From NCBI RefSeq assembly GCF_016859285.1, contig NC_053417.1, positions 15,500,706-15,564,705 of the forward strand: a DNA stretch of 64,000 nucleotides, given 5' to 3'. A model generated the notes under the pieces. It worked only from the letters and a program-made list of their open reading frames with translations. It searched no databases and was not told the DNA's origin. Made by a program: the position numbers and the translations under genes. Origin of the DNA: Xiphias gladius. Taxonomy: Eukaryota > Chordata > Actinopteri > Istiophoriformes > Xiphiidae. Below are positions 1 through 13,099 of this stretch, one piece after another. The stretch's first letter is position 1. Every line of letters begins with the position of its first letter.

Positions 1-1240
1 CCAAAGACAGTCATTTGCCACCGCAGTTTTTATTGTAGAGAAAATTAATAGAATAATTGAAATGTTCAGAAAAAATATTCAAATTTCCAACAATGAGAAT
101 AGAGATGAAATAGCACAGAATTATTTAGATAGTGCCTCAGTTATTTTATTTCAATGCAGTAATATCCCAACAACCTACCATTGCATCCTGGTGGCCAAAT
201 ACTATATACTGTGCCATGGTTTGATTTTTGCATGTCATTCCCTTCTTTCCCCTTGTATCCTATGAAAAATGCCAACAAATTCTTTTAAAAAGCTACCATT
301 ACATGATATTTTTGCAATTTTTTTTAATCTATGCAGGAATATTTTGGAATCATTCATTTCTAAGTGAATATTCCATAGAGGACTAACTACATGTACTTTA
401 ATGTGCTGTCGTTTTTTTTTTCTTTTCCTTTTTTTTAGTGTGTTACTTGAGAAGTAAAACATGAAACAATCAGTTACCTTCCACAACTATGTAATTTTGT
501 GAATTTTGTGACTCAGTTTCAGTATTTTGTATGTTTGTCTTTTTTTTTTTTTTTTTAAATCTGAATCACTAGCTTTGCACACATATGTTTGCTCTTTTAT
601 GGCAAAATACTTTTAAGTATTACTGTTGAGTAATACCAAACAAAGTAGATCTATCACATTATGTCAAATGGCCAAAAGTGTTTTCAGACTTCATATACAT
701 CACTTAGTGATTGATGCCTGCAAAAGCAACAGACCATGGCTCACTCTCTGATTGCCTGTTTAAAAGGCTCTGACACTTTTATAGCCCTCCTAATACCATT
801 ACAAAGTATTACTTGAACAGCGGGGCTCTCGCCTGTGCTGTAGAATTTGATACAAAAGGCTGTTTGCTGTGATCACTTGAGGTGGCATAGTAGTGAAAAT
901 TGGTTTTTGTTCAGGCTGCATGAGGACTTACTGACATTTTGACTTCCACATTGTTAATTGTGGTCTGGGAGATTTCATTTAACTGCCAAAACCAACCTGA
1001 CATACATGAAGACAGTAGGTTATGAGTATCTCAAAGTTAGATGTAAAAAAAATGGGTACAATAGTATCTTTAAAAAAAAAAAAAAACCCTTACTGCCATT
1101 ATGTAAAGAGGTTATGAAAATGCTGATCTTGATGGGGGGGGGGTGCAGTTAATTCTAAATAAAAATGGTAAAAAGCTCACAACACTGGAGTTGTCATAGG
1201 CTTAATGATTTGCTCTATGCTTGTAAAGTTTAGCTGCTAA
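1..1240. other. 5' flank of HoxC cluster, no gene seen
   Basis: This is AT-rich single-copy-looking sequence with short T and A homopolymers. Open frames are short, carry no recognisable motif and have no splice context, so I call no gene. The closest identified gene downstream is hoxc13a, about 20 kb away. Confidence 0.6.
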
Positions 1241-1261
1241 CATTTTGGCGGCAGGACGGGG

Positions 1262-1617
1262 TCATTATTATTGATCGATTAATCCACCAATTATTTTCTT
1301 GATTACCAGGTTTTTTTTTCCCCCATAAAATGTCAGAAAATTGTTGAAAGAACCCAAGGTTACCTATTTAATTTTTTTTTGGTCTGACCAACAGTCTCAA
1401 ACCCTAAGTATTCAGAAAAATCCAAAGTATTCAGTTTACGGTGCAAGAAGGGCAGTAAATCCTCACATTTGAGAAATTGGAAACAGCAAATGTCTGGCAT
1501 TCTATCTTGAAAAATGACTCAAATGATTAATGGATTATCAGAATAGTGATAGCTAATAGTTGATTAATATTCTGTTAAAACTAATAGATTAATCGACTAA
1601 TCATTTCAGCTGTTGTT
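1262..1617. repeat. Dispersed teleost repeat with rough inverted ends
   Basis: The block opens with a run rich in GATTAATC-type sequence and closes with its approximate reverse complement (AGATTAATCGACTAATC near 1589). Between them are phrases such as AAAATGTCAGAAAATTG and TATTCAGTTTAC that I know from a family scattered through teleost introns and flanks. The imperfect inverted ends suggest a non-autonomous DNA transposon. The family name is not determined here and the ends are approximate. Confidence 0.55.
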
Positions 1618-2389
1618 GCAAAATTGGTCCTTACAAGTTCTTAGTAAATTTCCTAGATTGTGGACGAAAAGGTTGATGTAATTCATTTTTGTAATTTAAC
1701 TCTATAATTCATCTTTGCACCATCTTTCCTCCATTTTCTTCATGTCATTAGTCCCTCAGCAGCAGTAGTTTTGTAGGTTACAAATGTTGGAAGACTGGAA
1801 GGTGGGTGGCATCCAATTTCCTGCAATGGAAATGTGTCTAAAATGTATCTAAATGGGAGCGTAAAGAATTATCTTCTATGGAATAAATATTTGATTATTG
1901 TTATGGGACGGATGTAGACCAAAGGTTTTTGAGCACTTCTGAAGTGAACTAGTAAGGTTATCATAGAGTGCAACTAGCACACAGATATAAAAGGATAGTG
2001 GGGAAAGATTAAATTGGCAGATTGGAAAACACCATATGACAAAACCTACAAGCTCCTCTTGACAAGAATAACAGATTAATAGAGACTGTTGCCACAGAAA
2101 TCAAAGAATTACTAGGAATGATCTTAAATCATGTTTTGGACTTGGAGAAGGGTTTTGAGCATCACCCAGACTGGAGAGTTGTGGGTAGTATCAAAGGTTT
2201 ATACTGAATGATCCTGAACATTAACATACCATCATTCTCTTGTGGCTGCATCATTTTTAGCATTCCTCCCTTGCTACATTTAAATAGATACACTGAAAAC
2301 AAAAATGACAGAAAAATATTTAAATCAAGATAAAGTCTAACTTTAATCAAACAGTGCTGGCAGTGTAAACAAGACTATAGCCACAGCAG

Positions 2390-3235
2390 CAGCTCTGTCA
2401 GGCTGTATTTAGGCATAGTGGTGCTTTGAGCTGAATGCTAATGCCTGTATGCTAACATGCTCACTTTGACAGGGATAACATGCTGTTGTTTAGCAGGTAT
2501 AATGTTTATCATGTTTACCGTCTTAGTTTAGAGTAGCAGACATTTGCTAATTAGCACTAAGCACAAGGTACATCTGAGGCTGAGAATTTCAGTAGATTTA
2601 AAAGTATTGGATTTTGACTGAATGATCGCACTAAATGAAAAGATAAGGAATTACCAGTTATTACAGTTCATCCTTAGGGGTATGTGAATGTCTGTCTGTA
2701 TCATATTTTGTGGCAATCCATTCAATAGGTGTGGAGACATTTCATTCATCACAAATATCAACCTCATGGTGGTGCCAGAGGAAACATTAGGGAGTCACCA
2801 AAACCATTAGGATTCATCTTCTGGGAACCATAAATATCCGTACAAAATTTTGTGTCGGATCATCTTGTAGATGTTGAGAGGTTTCAATGGATAAATAAAA
2901 TCTCTGACCTGTTGGATGCAAGATGAAAAGTCAGAAAATCGCAAAAGTCATCAGGATTCATCCCAGGCACCATGGATATCTGTAGCATATTTCATGGCAA
3001 GTCATAAGATACTTGTGGAGTAATTTCTCTGGAAACAAATAATTAATATTAACCTACTGGTGGCTAGAGGGAAAGTCCATGAATCGACCAACGTCAGTAG
3101 GCTTCATCCTGTGAGGACCATGGATGTTTCTACAAAATTTCATGGCACTCCAATTTATAGTTGTTGAAATATTTCAGTCTGGACAAAGTGGTGGACCGAC
3201 CGTGTTGCCTTCCACAGAGCCACCAGTGTAACTGA
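2390..3235. repeat. Dispersed teleost repeat with internal tandem units
   Basis: The block contains several diverged copies of a unit of roughly 110-130 bp. Each has the phrase ATTCATC, a GG(G)ACCATGGAT-like stretch, an 'ACAAAATTTCATGGCA'-like stretch and a GTTGAGATATTTCA-like stretch (about 2668-2740, 2810-2890, 2957-3020, 3103-3180). It ends near GTGGACCGACC. This is a familiar repeat in teleost non-coding DNA. It has no coding capacity, and an A-rich tail follows at 3233-3258. Confidence 0.6.
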
Positions 3236-3259
3236 AAAAAAACAAAAACAAAAACAAAT

Positions 3260-5115
3260 AGTCAGTTGCTAAGACAACCCTCCCTTAGCTGCATCACAGT
3301 AAAAGTGTTCCAGTTTGCATAATCAATAGCTTGACACAGCAATGGGTGTTTCTATATCTCTGACGGAGCAGCAAAAAAGAAGGTACATAAAACAGGTTCC
3401 TATTTTCTTATATAAACATCAGCACAGCAACTTAGGAGTTAAACAAAAATCACAAACGTAGCAAAGTGAACTTTACGGAGGAGCTACAAAGCTACTGAAA
3501 GCCAAAAGGAGCAAGCATTTAAAACTGACTCTTCTCTCTAGTTGCCTGCATGACCATATATGTTGAGTCACTCTTTTTCCTGCGACAGCGACACAGCTCG
3601 GTTTCAGGCAGGGACCTTGGAAGTTGAGTTCTGCTGCCTAGAACCATAATATTGAGGACACAATAATGTGACCACATGCCATGGTCCCATAGTGTGCCGA
3701 ACTTAATGAGTTAAAAAGATAGTGTCCCATTCCCCTAATAAATATGCTGCAGATTTGCTCTCATCAAATTAATTTTTTTTTGGCATAAAGCAATTTGTGG
3801 GTTGTTAGCTATGCACTGTATGTAAGTCACTGCTATTTACAGTATATTATGATCCAGGATTAGTTGATATTTATTTACTTAATTTACTTATTTATTTTGT
3901 TACTACTATTACTATTTTATTTTGTCTCATGAACCTCCTTTTTGCATATTTGCTAATACTAGTACTTATTTTTCTATCCAGTGCAAATACTTTAAGATGA
4001 AGGCAAACGTCACCAGTGATTCTGAATTATGTTTTCCTATGTTCTGTGACCTGAACTACAGGCTTGCTGCTCCAAGTGTAACTAAATGGAAAGCCCCAGT
4101 TAAAGAAAACGTTCACAAAAAATTCACTAAATGGGAATGATTAACCAAATATTTGTCTGTGTATGTCTCTTCATGGGTGTTATTTACATGAACTGATACC
4201 GTTTGGTATTTATTTCTACATGTTTACATCTCTCCTGTAGTAGAAATATGCTGTTGATTTGCTTTATTCAGGGTGCCGACACTAGAGTTTCTCCACTCAG
4301 TTAATCAGAGACTGATTTCATGTATTAACCAGGGTATTGTAACATTTTGGGCAGTTTTTGCCTACTTTAAAATATAGAGAATGCTTACAGTTTTTTCTGT
4401 TGTCATACAAAACTGACGTCAGAGTCCTAAATTTAAAATAAATAAATAAATAAACTCACAGCCCAGAACTTCAGCTGCAAAGAACACAGAATGGGAAGCT
4501 TGTTTTAATTTCTGCATTTCTTAGGGAGGAGAACCAAAGAATAGAAGTAAGGATTAAGAGGTAAGGTGAAGAGGGGGAGAAAACCCAGTCGGGATTTATT
4601 TGCCTTCTAGCCATAAAATGGATGTAAAATCTGCTGCAGTCACTTGGAAGTTGTTGTCACCAAGGCTGACTCAGCTGGACTCGGAGTGCCTTAAAGTTAT
4701 GTGTAAATTGTCTAGTGAAGTAGAAGTTTCACAAACTAGAAGTCATTTTTTCTCCAAATACTGGTTTACTAACTAAAAAAAACAAGAGATGGAACATGAA
4801 TGATCTCGATGAAAGTGGGTCATTATAGCAACAAATTCTACACAGATATAGAAAAGAAACACATGAAGCAGAATTATAAGAGTGAAAAGCAGGATGTGTA
4901 TAAATCATATGCAAAATAGGAACAGTGCAGTATAGTGAGACATATTTGGAAAGCAGAGACTGATTATAGTTTAACTGTCCAAGCATGAAAAAGTCATCAT
5001 ACAAAGAAATGAATAAAAAAAAAATATACCATTTGTTTTTAAAATGTAAAACATTTCCTTCCTTCATTGTTGTTCCAATGAAGAAAACAAGATTTTACAT
5101 AAGAAGGGATTGTAT
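3260..5115. other. Intergenic, no gene seen
   Basis: This is AT-rich sequence with short homopolymers and an (AAAT)n patch near 4435-4455. No open frame here resembles a known protein. Confidence 0.55.
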
Positions 5116-5118
5116 TTA

Positions 5119-5225
5119 CACTGCCGGTAAAAAAGTTTTAGAACACCAGTTTTTATTGAAATTTAAGCAGTTCAAGTCAAGTTTTAATAACCTTGAATGG
5201 TACAAAGTTAAGCAGTAAAGTGTCC

Positions 5226-5264
<39 letters not shown>

Positions 5265-5650
5265 AGTTTGTCACCAAAAACTGAAAAATCATCTAAATTT
5301 CATAGTAAAAGGGACCTTTTTCAGGGATTAAGAAGTCGGTTAACTTACATCTTTCCTGCAGCAATGGGTGTAAATGAAGCATTGAAAGTTAATGCAAACA
5401 ATTCTTACAGGTTCCCTATTTTTTGTTGATTACTAACAAATCCTCTGTCTGTAAAAAAGCATCTGCTGGAAAAAACTGTGTTACTACACCCTCTGATGCA
5501 TTATTTGGAAGATACTGTACTGCAGAAAGTAGTACTGTATATTGGTATCATGATGGTGAGAAAAAGGCAAGTAACAAAGGAAGACCGACTGGTTAGTCAG
5601 GGGCTCATCCCACAGCAAGATAAAGTGTACTTGGATTACCAGGTCTACAG
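5119..5650 (+). mobile_element. Tc1-like transposon remnant (left end)
   Basis: After a TA at 5117-5118 the sequence begins CACTGCCGGTAAAAAAG and continues into TTTTAGAACACC, a terminal repeat type used by teleost Tc1 elements. The following 200 bp (AGCAGTTCAAGTC, then CACCAAAAACTGAAAAATC) match the internal part of such ends as I remember them. A 31-bp T run (5230-5260) interrupts it. No matching right end was found, so the copy looks 3'-truncated. The right limit is uncertain. Confidence 0.5.
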
Positions 5651-5659
5651 TATATACAG

Positions 5660-7170
5660 AATGTGTACAGGCTTTCAAGTTTACACTATACATATGATCA
5701 CCATATGTGTATATTAAAAATACTAACAGAGATACTGTATGTAGTACAAGTTCTGTTGCTTCTAAAGACACAAAATGGAGGTACGGGAAAAAGGTCATTG
5801 CGTGCAAGGACTTTTGCTTATTGTTTTGAGGACTTATTGTTTAATTCTAAAATGTTATGATCTGACTGATTTTAAATGCTTGACTCTAGAAAACTATAGT
5901 TGAAGAGAGTTGCAAAATTGCACTGAATGTCCATAAAATATGACTTTTATCTTTTTGTTAAAATGTTCCATCAGAGGTTCCCTCTTATGCCATCAATCGT
6001 GTGGGAAGACTCAGACTTTTTTTCTCCAAATGGTAGACATCCGGTTTTGGAAAAACTCCTCTCTTGTGGTTATTATACCCACACACAGCATGGGAGCAAG
6101 TTGTAAAAACACATTTTCCTTGCTCATTTGACAGGGTGTGCATAAATAACCACAAACAAAATCTGTCCACCCAGTGAGTATCCATCACTCTCCTTCAAAC
6201 TTGTCATAGTCAAGTCACTGTTTGCATGTGGGAATCGTGCTATGTGAAAAATACGGCTGAGAGAATCTGTCGATCTCATACAGTATGTTGTCTTTCAAAA
6301 TGGGGGGGGGGGGGGTGTAGCCAACAGTCAAATATATGATAATAATTATTCTGTATTTTAGTTATACAGAGTTGCTTTTTTTTTTTTTTTTTTTAAATTA
6401 ATTATTTATTTATTTTTTAACAATTTTAAAGTTCTAGCAACCAACACAAATGTTCCTTTGAGCACTTGACCTTCTATCACAAATCTGGCCTCTTGTACTC
6501 AATTTATTGTATGCAATACATTTATAAGCTTTCAGCTGGAAAAACTATAGGAAACAATACAAATAATACAAATACCACACCAACAGTCTCTATATACTGT
6601 TTGCTTGTGTGATTCTTAGTATTTGCTGCTCTAAGCTTAGCAGGACACTTCAAAGGTCAATTCCACCATTTCTGATTTACAACCTGGCCTATTATGGTGT
6701 TTATGAATGTTTAGGTAGGTAAGCTGTGGACACGTCGGCATTACAGATTTCTAGAGACATTGCACTCCAGTGTACTGAGTCTGAAAAACAATATTTTTAA
6801 CACTTCTCAGAAAAATTTCCAAATAGTTGTTTGCCCCATAGTTTGCCCCATTCCAGTTTCTTGTTACACTTTTAACACAATGCATGAACAAAGAAAGTAC
6901 AGACATTAAATCAGCAACACAAAACTGTATATTTCTCCTATGGATGCAATAACAAAGTGAATGAAATATGCACACAATTCAACTGAGTCCTTCGTAATAT
7001 TATTTATGATGTTGCCTTCCTGCATTACCAGTAGACATGAAATAATACATGCATGAAAGGGTGCAGTTCCCCGAAGGCTAAAAGCGAAACAGGATAATGT
7101 TTTTGTTTTGTTTTTTTAAATTACAAAAATAGTCAGAGATAACTTTTCTATTAATTTTACGTTATGTTAT
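5660..7170. other. Intergenic, no gene seen
   Basis: Only short frames without recognisable domains occur here. There is a G14 run at 6302-6315 and T-rich patches near 6376-6420. Confidence 0.55.
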
Positions 7171-7174
7171 AGTA

Positions 7175-8121
7175 TAGTTGTATGCAAAAATTTGCGCACC
7201 CCTTGGCAAAATATTTATTTTCATGATTTTTGAAGTAAAAAGAAATAAAATATAGCCCCTGTAGCAAACTGACATTAAAAATGAGCCTTTCGTTAAATGT
7301 TAATGCGCTCTTACTTTTTAGTTCATGAACTTAAAAAATAGAAAAAATAAATAACTGTGGTATGTGCAAAAGTTTGGGCACCCTACTACATCAGAAAGTA
7401 ATCACCCTTAGGCAGAAGTCACAGCTTGCAAAAGTTTTTTGTAGCAGCTAAAAGAGTCTTTCTCTTCTCGATTTAGCAGTTTTCCACTGACTCTTCCCAC
7501 AGATCACCTCAAGTTCTGAGATGTTTTTAGTTCCGTCTTGAAGACACAGCATGTTTAACATCTACCCATAGATTTTTTTATATTATTTTATTTTTTTTCA
7601 ATAATGTTCAAATCAGGGGACTGTGGGGACCGTTCCAAAAGCTTCAGCTTGTTTCTTGAAGTAATTCATGGTGGATTTTGAGGTCTGTTTTGGATCATTG
7701 TCCTGTTGTAGAAGCCAGCCTCTTTTGGGTTTCACTTTTTTGACCGACTACAGGACATTTGCATCCAGACTTTGCTGATATTTATTGGAATCCATTCTTC
7801 CCTCTGTCTGTGCAACGTTTCCTGTGTCACTGGGTGCCAAACAACCCCAAAGCTGAATATTTCCACCCCCATGCTTAACAGTTGGCAAAGAGGGAGTCAC
7901 TCAGTACTGACTTAGTAGGCTGGCCAAACTTTTGCAGTTATTGTTACAATTACTTTTGAATTTTCTTTCAATTTTTTAAGTTCATGAACTAAAAAGTAAC
8001 AGTGCATTAACATTTGAAGAGAGGCTAATTTTTAATGTCTACTTGCTGCAGAGGTTGTAATTACTTCTTTTCACTTAAAAAAATCAACTAAATATATAAT
8101 TTGCACTTTTGCATACAACTG
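7175..8121 (-). mobile_element. Defective Tc1/mariner transposon, complete ends
   Basis: The element is bounded by TA dinucleotides (7173-7174 and 8122-8123), the target-site signature of Tc1/mariner. The left end reads TAGTTGTATGCAAAA, and the right end is its inverted copy (TTTTGCATACAACTG). Inverted similarity extends inward about 200 bp: the AGTTCATGAACTTAAAAA block near 7320 pairs with TTAAGTTCATGAACT near 7977. Read on the minus strand, the centre (about 7600-7890) encodes a decayed transposase with the motif QDNDPKQTSKS, which contains the second catalytic aspartate. Stop codons and a frame shift after this motif show that it is inactive. At 947 bp it is shorter than full Tc1 elements (about 1.6 kb), so internal sequence has been lost. 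Confidence 0.88.
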
Positions 8122-8123
8122 TA

Positions 8124-10800
8124 CTCAGTTGAATCAGCATATTTGTCACTGAAAATCTTAAAAATGAAATAGAAAGATAAAATAATGACTAATATTACTT
8201 TAACCATTGTATTTGGGGAAAAACATAATGCAATGCAGAAAGGACAGTGGGTCATGGGAAAGAAGTTCTTTGTGTTGTCAACTCAACATCTACAAAATTA
8301 CAATTCCAGCAAATACTGTTTCAGGTGTATAAAAAAAGTGTACAGTTTTGACATTACTGTAGTAATGTGGTATCGAAAAATACTGCACCGTACTGCAGCA
8401 GTTCCTAATTTATTTAAAGCCGTGATGCTCGTTTAGCAGCTCGTGGGCCACATCTGGCTCCAGCTTAAAACTGACCACCCGATCAATTTCCTGGCTTTAA
8501 GAGCCAGAGCCTCACAGTCAGTTCAATCTGTTGTTTTAGGAACGTCATTTAATTGCAGTTTATATGGTAAGGCTGAATGGCTAAATATTGAATTGCTTGT
8601 AATATACTGTACCTATCTACCAGCCCTTGGAACAGACTCTGGCCAAATTCAACCAAACTAAATGGTCTTTTTGTGTTAACTCTGACCTTTAAGCAAGATC
8701 ATTAGCAAATATTTCTACTTCAGGCTGTTTCCAGGATTCCACAACAGTCAGAGCAGGCTTAAGAGAACCATTTACACATGGGAGTTACACCAGGGAGGTG
8801 TTTTTCAGACCACCAGTATTGTGAAAAATTAAATGATTATTAGAACATTGTATCTACTCCCTTTAACGTCCTGTCTGTTTTCAACCTGAGACTTTTCACA
8901 CTCATTTTAAAGTTTCCTTCCTGAATAGAAGTTGCACGTCTTTTGCATCAAATGTTGTATTTGCTTTGTTAGATATTTTCTCTGCTGCAGAAATACTAAA
9001 ATATTAGGTAAAACTACACCTTGATCTGTGCTGATACACGCACCTACGTCTACAACAAAGAGCTTTCTAAATTAAAAAAGCTGGGAGTCCTATGAAACTT
9101 TTGTTGGCTCTGATGTGGGGGGGGGGGGGGGGCTGGTTAGAAACATTGAAAATTTTTACATTTCCCCTCAAATAAGATACCGATATTGGTTTAGCTTCTC
9201 AAAACAGTGAACATTTCTATCATTTGTTAACGGTTAATGTCAGCACTTTTCCTGGAACTTGGTGGACCACTATTTGTTGTTGGGTAAATGTATTTTGGTG
9301 ATTGAATGATGAATGTTAATCTTTAACGTGATTATTATTTTGAGTTGTATTAAGCCAGTAGAAATAAAAGTTTGTCAAACAATCATTTGATATTTTTCTT
9401 CACCTTCTCTCCCTCCATTTAGAGATTATATCTGTCCTAATATTACATTAGAAACAAGTTTTTTTTTGGTGTTTTTGTGTTATTTTCTGCATTATTAGTC
9501 AACGGATTAAAAATTAGTCAGATTGCCTGATGTCGACCATTAATTTGTACCATGTATCTTAGTCTCGAAATTATTGCCATATAACTACATGTAAAACCCT
9601 CTCACGCATTTAATATCTTGCCGATGCGGATTATTTTACAGCCTCTTCAATCGTTAATTATGCAGTTAAATAGAAAATTAATTAAAGCTCTGAGGAACCG
9701 ATGCACTTTTCTGGTCAAACAGTTGCACAATTCAAGGTCCGAAGTTTTGGAGTTTTGTTGGCTTCTCCATAAAATCCCAGGCAGGAAGAATCAGTGAGAG
9801 AATGTGGTTTTTCATCGCCCTATTACTCCTCTGAATATGTTTATGAAAGTGTTGCAATTGTTTTACATTTGGTTAAGTGTTCTTTATAAAATAATTTACG
9901 GAGACAAACGATGCACAGATTTTTAAAAATCGCAACTTTAAACAACAAAATTCAAAACGGATGAAACAGTCAGGACCTGGAAACAAAGTTTGATCTGATC
10001 GGGATATGGGATTCTTTAATTTTAATTTTATTTTATTTCTAAATGTATTTAAGTTTAAGCTACAAATAAATCAAGTTTGACCGCATTTGTGTCTTTCTGG
10101 CATTCATTTACGTATTTTTTTTTAGTTCAGATTGATATGAATATTAATAATGAGTGGCTATTAATATTCGATATTGAATATTAATATTTAATCACTGAAT
10201 ATTTATTCAGTGGATAGCATATAGTTTACAAGCACTTTCGCGTCTGTGCCTGCTAATATTCTAAACAATGCATGATAATGGACATGTTTTGGTTGGCCCG
10301 TAAGATCCACACTTGGAAAAAAAAAAAAATTAAATGCGACTAGAATCGGATTTGTTTTGTTGCTTCATTTAGATCCGATTAAGAGGAATCGCGAAGTCCA
10401 GCCAGAATTTCTGATGTCATTCAGACTTGAAACAGGAAAACAAACCAGTAAGAGTCTCTTATGCAACTGCTTTAAAATACCGTTACAGATACGATTAAAG
10501 CGAGTCCACGGCAGGTCCGCTTAAAATGAATGAATGCTTGCCAATTCCAATTATTCCAATAATTGGAATCCGCCCTGGAACTGTTGATAAGATCAGCTTT
10601 TATTTCTTTTCCTTTTTTTGTTACTCGCAGGCCGAGCGGGAATCTATCGAGCTATTTTTTTTTCTTTTTTTTTTTTTTCTTTCTTTCAGTAGGGTCGGAT
10701 TCGGACTCCGCTTATGCAAGCAGCTACTGTTTTGGTTTACGAGCGAGGTGAGAGAGGTGAGGGGTGTCCTCTCCTGAGCACACCCAACTCCGTCTGAGCA
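8124..10800. other. Intergenic, no gene seen
   Basis: AT-rich DNA with a G16 run at 9117-9132. Short frames here lack family similarity. No transposon was recognised after this point in the window. Confidence 0.5.
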
Positions 10801-10803
10801 CAG

Positions 10804-10821
10804 TGACTTTGAACTTGAACT
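10804..10821 (-). promoter_or_regulatory. Triple DR0 nuclear-receptor half-site array
   Basis: On the + strand the 18 bases read TGACTT-TGAACT-TGAACT. On the minus strand this is AGTTCA-AGTTCA-AAGTCA, three half-sites head to tail with no spacer. NR6A1 (GCNF) is known to bind DR0 repeats of this kind. The site lies 9.9 kb upstream of the hoxc13a start and just before a CpG-dense stretch. Binding is inferred. Confidence 0.35.
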
Positions 10822-10839
10822 TCGTCTTGCTCATCTTCA

Positions 10840-11010
10840 TAACGCGTGCAGTGCGTCGGTACGAGTGAGCCTGCGCTCATTTTGGCCCACGGATTGATTT
10901 GCCTCGCCGGCCTATGGATCGGTCACCTTCCATTTAGACCGTGGGCAGGAGTGCGCGAACCGGGATCGAGAGCAGGGCGAAGTGCGATTCGCTGCCGCAC
11001 TCGCCCAGAC
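10840..11010. promoter_or_regulatory. CpG-dense segment, possible CpG island
   Basis: About 170 bp has many CG dinucleotides (GCGTGCAGTGCGTCGG near 10844, then CGCGAACCGGGATCG near 10953) inside otherwise AT-rich, CpG-poor flank. It could be an unmethylated promoter or enhancer core. No convincing coding frame starts here. A shadow ORF of 68 codons spans it. Confidence 0.35.
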
Positions 11011-13057
11011 AGCAGGCGACAGTACAAACTCCATCATATGACTCCGCCATAATTCCACTTCAGCTCTCCAATCTGCCTCTAATTTAACTCAGGCTCCGGT
11101 CACTTTCCCCTTCCACTCTGTTGTTCCGGTACAGAAAACTAAAGTGGCCCGAAGAAAGTTTTTTAAGTGAAACGCGTGGGGTATCAAACACACAGACGAG
11201 TTGATATTCGCTCTCGGACAATTAAAGGCTTTTTAAGCAAAAAGCTCTTCAGGCGTCAGGACGACGAGCCGTGTTTATCACCTGTTAAATAGGGAAAGTG
11301 TCCATTACGCACACGAGAGGGATCTTCTGTGTGATATTCTGTGCAGCGAGTCCACATCGATGAAATAATCACTGTTGGTACACGTCTAAATGATCATTAT
11401 AACCTATCAATTTATCAGTCAGTCAGCTGTGTGAAGACTACCCAATCGAAATTTCAAAATTTCTATTTGAACTGTATTCGGATTTACTGTCAACACCTCG
11501 GTAAATGTAATATTAAGCATACGTTCTTACGCGTAAATACAAATAAACACATTATTCTGATTAAAACCACGACGCCAAAACGACGTCAGTGGGCTGACCT
11601 GAGGATTGCACCTAGCAAATGTTTGTACTTTCATGAATGCGAAATATTACAGTTTAATTGCTTTATTCAAACCTCCAGCATGTGAAGTGGAGGCTGAAGG
11701 CTATGGGCTGAAAGTTACGAAAGTAGCACATGCATGTTTGATTTTCAGGTAAAGGCATACCGGAAAAGATCACAATGCACACAAACACGCATCGAAACTG
11801 TAGAAAAGTAGTTATGTGTTATTCTATCTTACTATGTTATTATGTGTTTATGATCATCCAAAATCGTATAGGCTTAGTATCAACTAAACAGATTTTTTTT
11901 TTTTTTAAATCAAGGTCACCTTCATGAAGAGAGAAAATCGACTTTTCCTTTGTGAAGTCGCAATTAAACTGGAGGGAATTCAGATTTGCTTTCAGTGGTT
12001 TCACCATCAGTTTTCAAAATTTGAAAGAGAGGTCATATTTCCGCATATATGTATGTTTTTTTTTTAATGCTTCCTCTAAATATCCTACTTTGCTGGCTCA
12101 GCCAAGATAACAGCACAATCCCCCGTCCACATGTTTCTCATAGATTAGTTTATGAGTCACTTCTTGCAGAATACATGGATGAGGCATGATGTCAGTTTAA
12201 TCACAACAAGGCTGCTTTTCCAAACACTTGAGGGATTTTTTTGATGAACGCGGTTGTAGTAGCGTGGTTTCGGTGCTACTCTCTGCAGCGGACTGTGACC
12301 TGGAGGCTTCTCACACGAGTTTTTCATCAACAGTCTGGTTCGAAACATTAGGTGCCTTCCACTTTTTACCTTGTTGACGGGATTCAGAGTACGGCTCCCT
12401 GTGCATCATTTCACTTTAAGATTTCCTCCATCACAACGAGTTAACCGACAACAAGCAGGTGCAGACATCATTTTCCAGTCCGCAGCTCTTCCAAGCCAAC
12501 AGCCCATGTTGACTTAAGCCTCTCTATACAGTCACTGTTGGCCTACTGCATAGTGGACGAGGAAGTTGTTGTCCTTAAAATCGCTTCCTGTAAATTTCCC
12601 GAATTTTTATTTGGTGTCTTAAAGCAAAGTGGGCTATATAAATAAACCTTTTACATACTCCTAATATAGTTGACTTAATGTTTAACATTCTGTTCAGCAA
12701 AATATAATCTACATGCTACTCTTTCTTTACACTATAGTTAAATAATGTAGATTATCGGTAGTTCCTTAATTTTGTGATAACGTACATGTAGTAATGTCGC
12801 TGACATGTTCCACCGGAAGTGTAGGATAAATTGTAAATAAGATTAAGGTACATTTAAGAATTAATAGGTAATGCAAGGGGAAATGCATCTTGAATATACG
12901 TCTATAGGATGATTTGAGGAACGAAATGTGAAATTTGTCATTTTAATGCTATAGGATAATGAAGAGAGAATTGTAGCTACAACATAGTTGGATCTGCAGT
13001 GCTGGAAGTTCTTTCACGTTTTCGTGCTATCATTTTCAGGAAACAAATTTAATTTTG

Positions 13058-13071
<14 letters not shown>

Positions 13072-13094
<23 letters not shown>

Positions 13095-13099
13095 TATAC
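13072..13099. repeat. (TA)n microsatellite
   Basis: About 14 TA units directly follow an A9 run. Confidence 0.9.

Noticed and set aside
5166-5185. AGTTCA-AGTCAAG resembling a DR0 site
   Set aside because: It lies inside the Tc1-like terminal sequence, so it is explained by the transposon.
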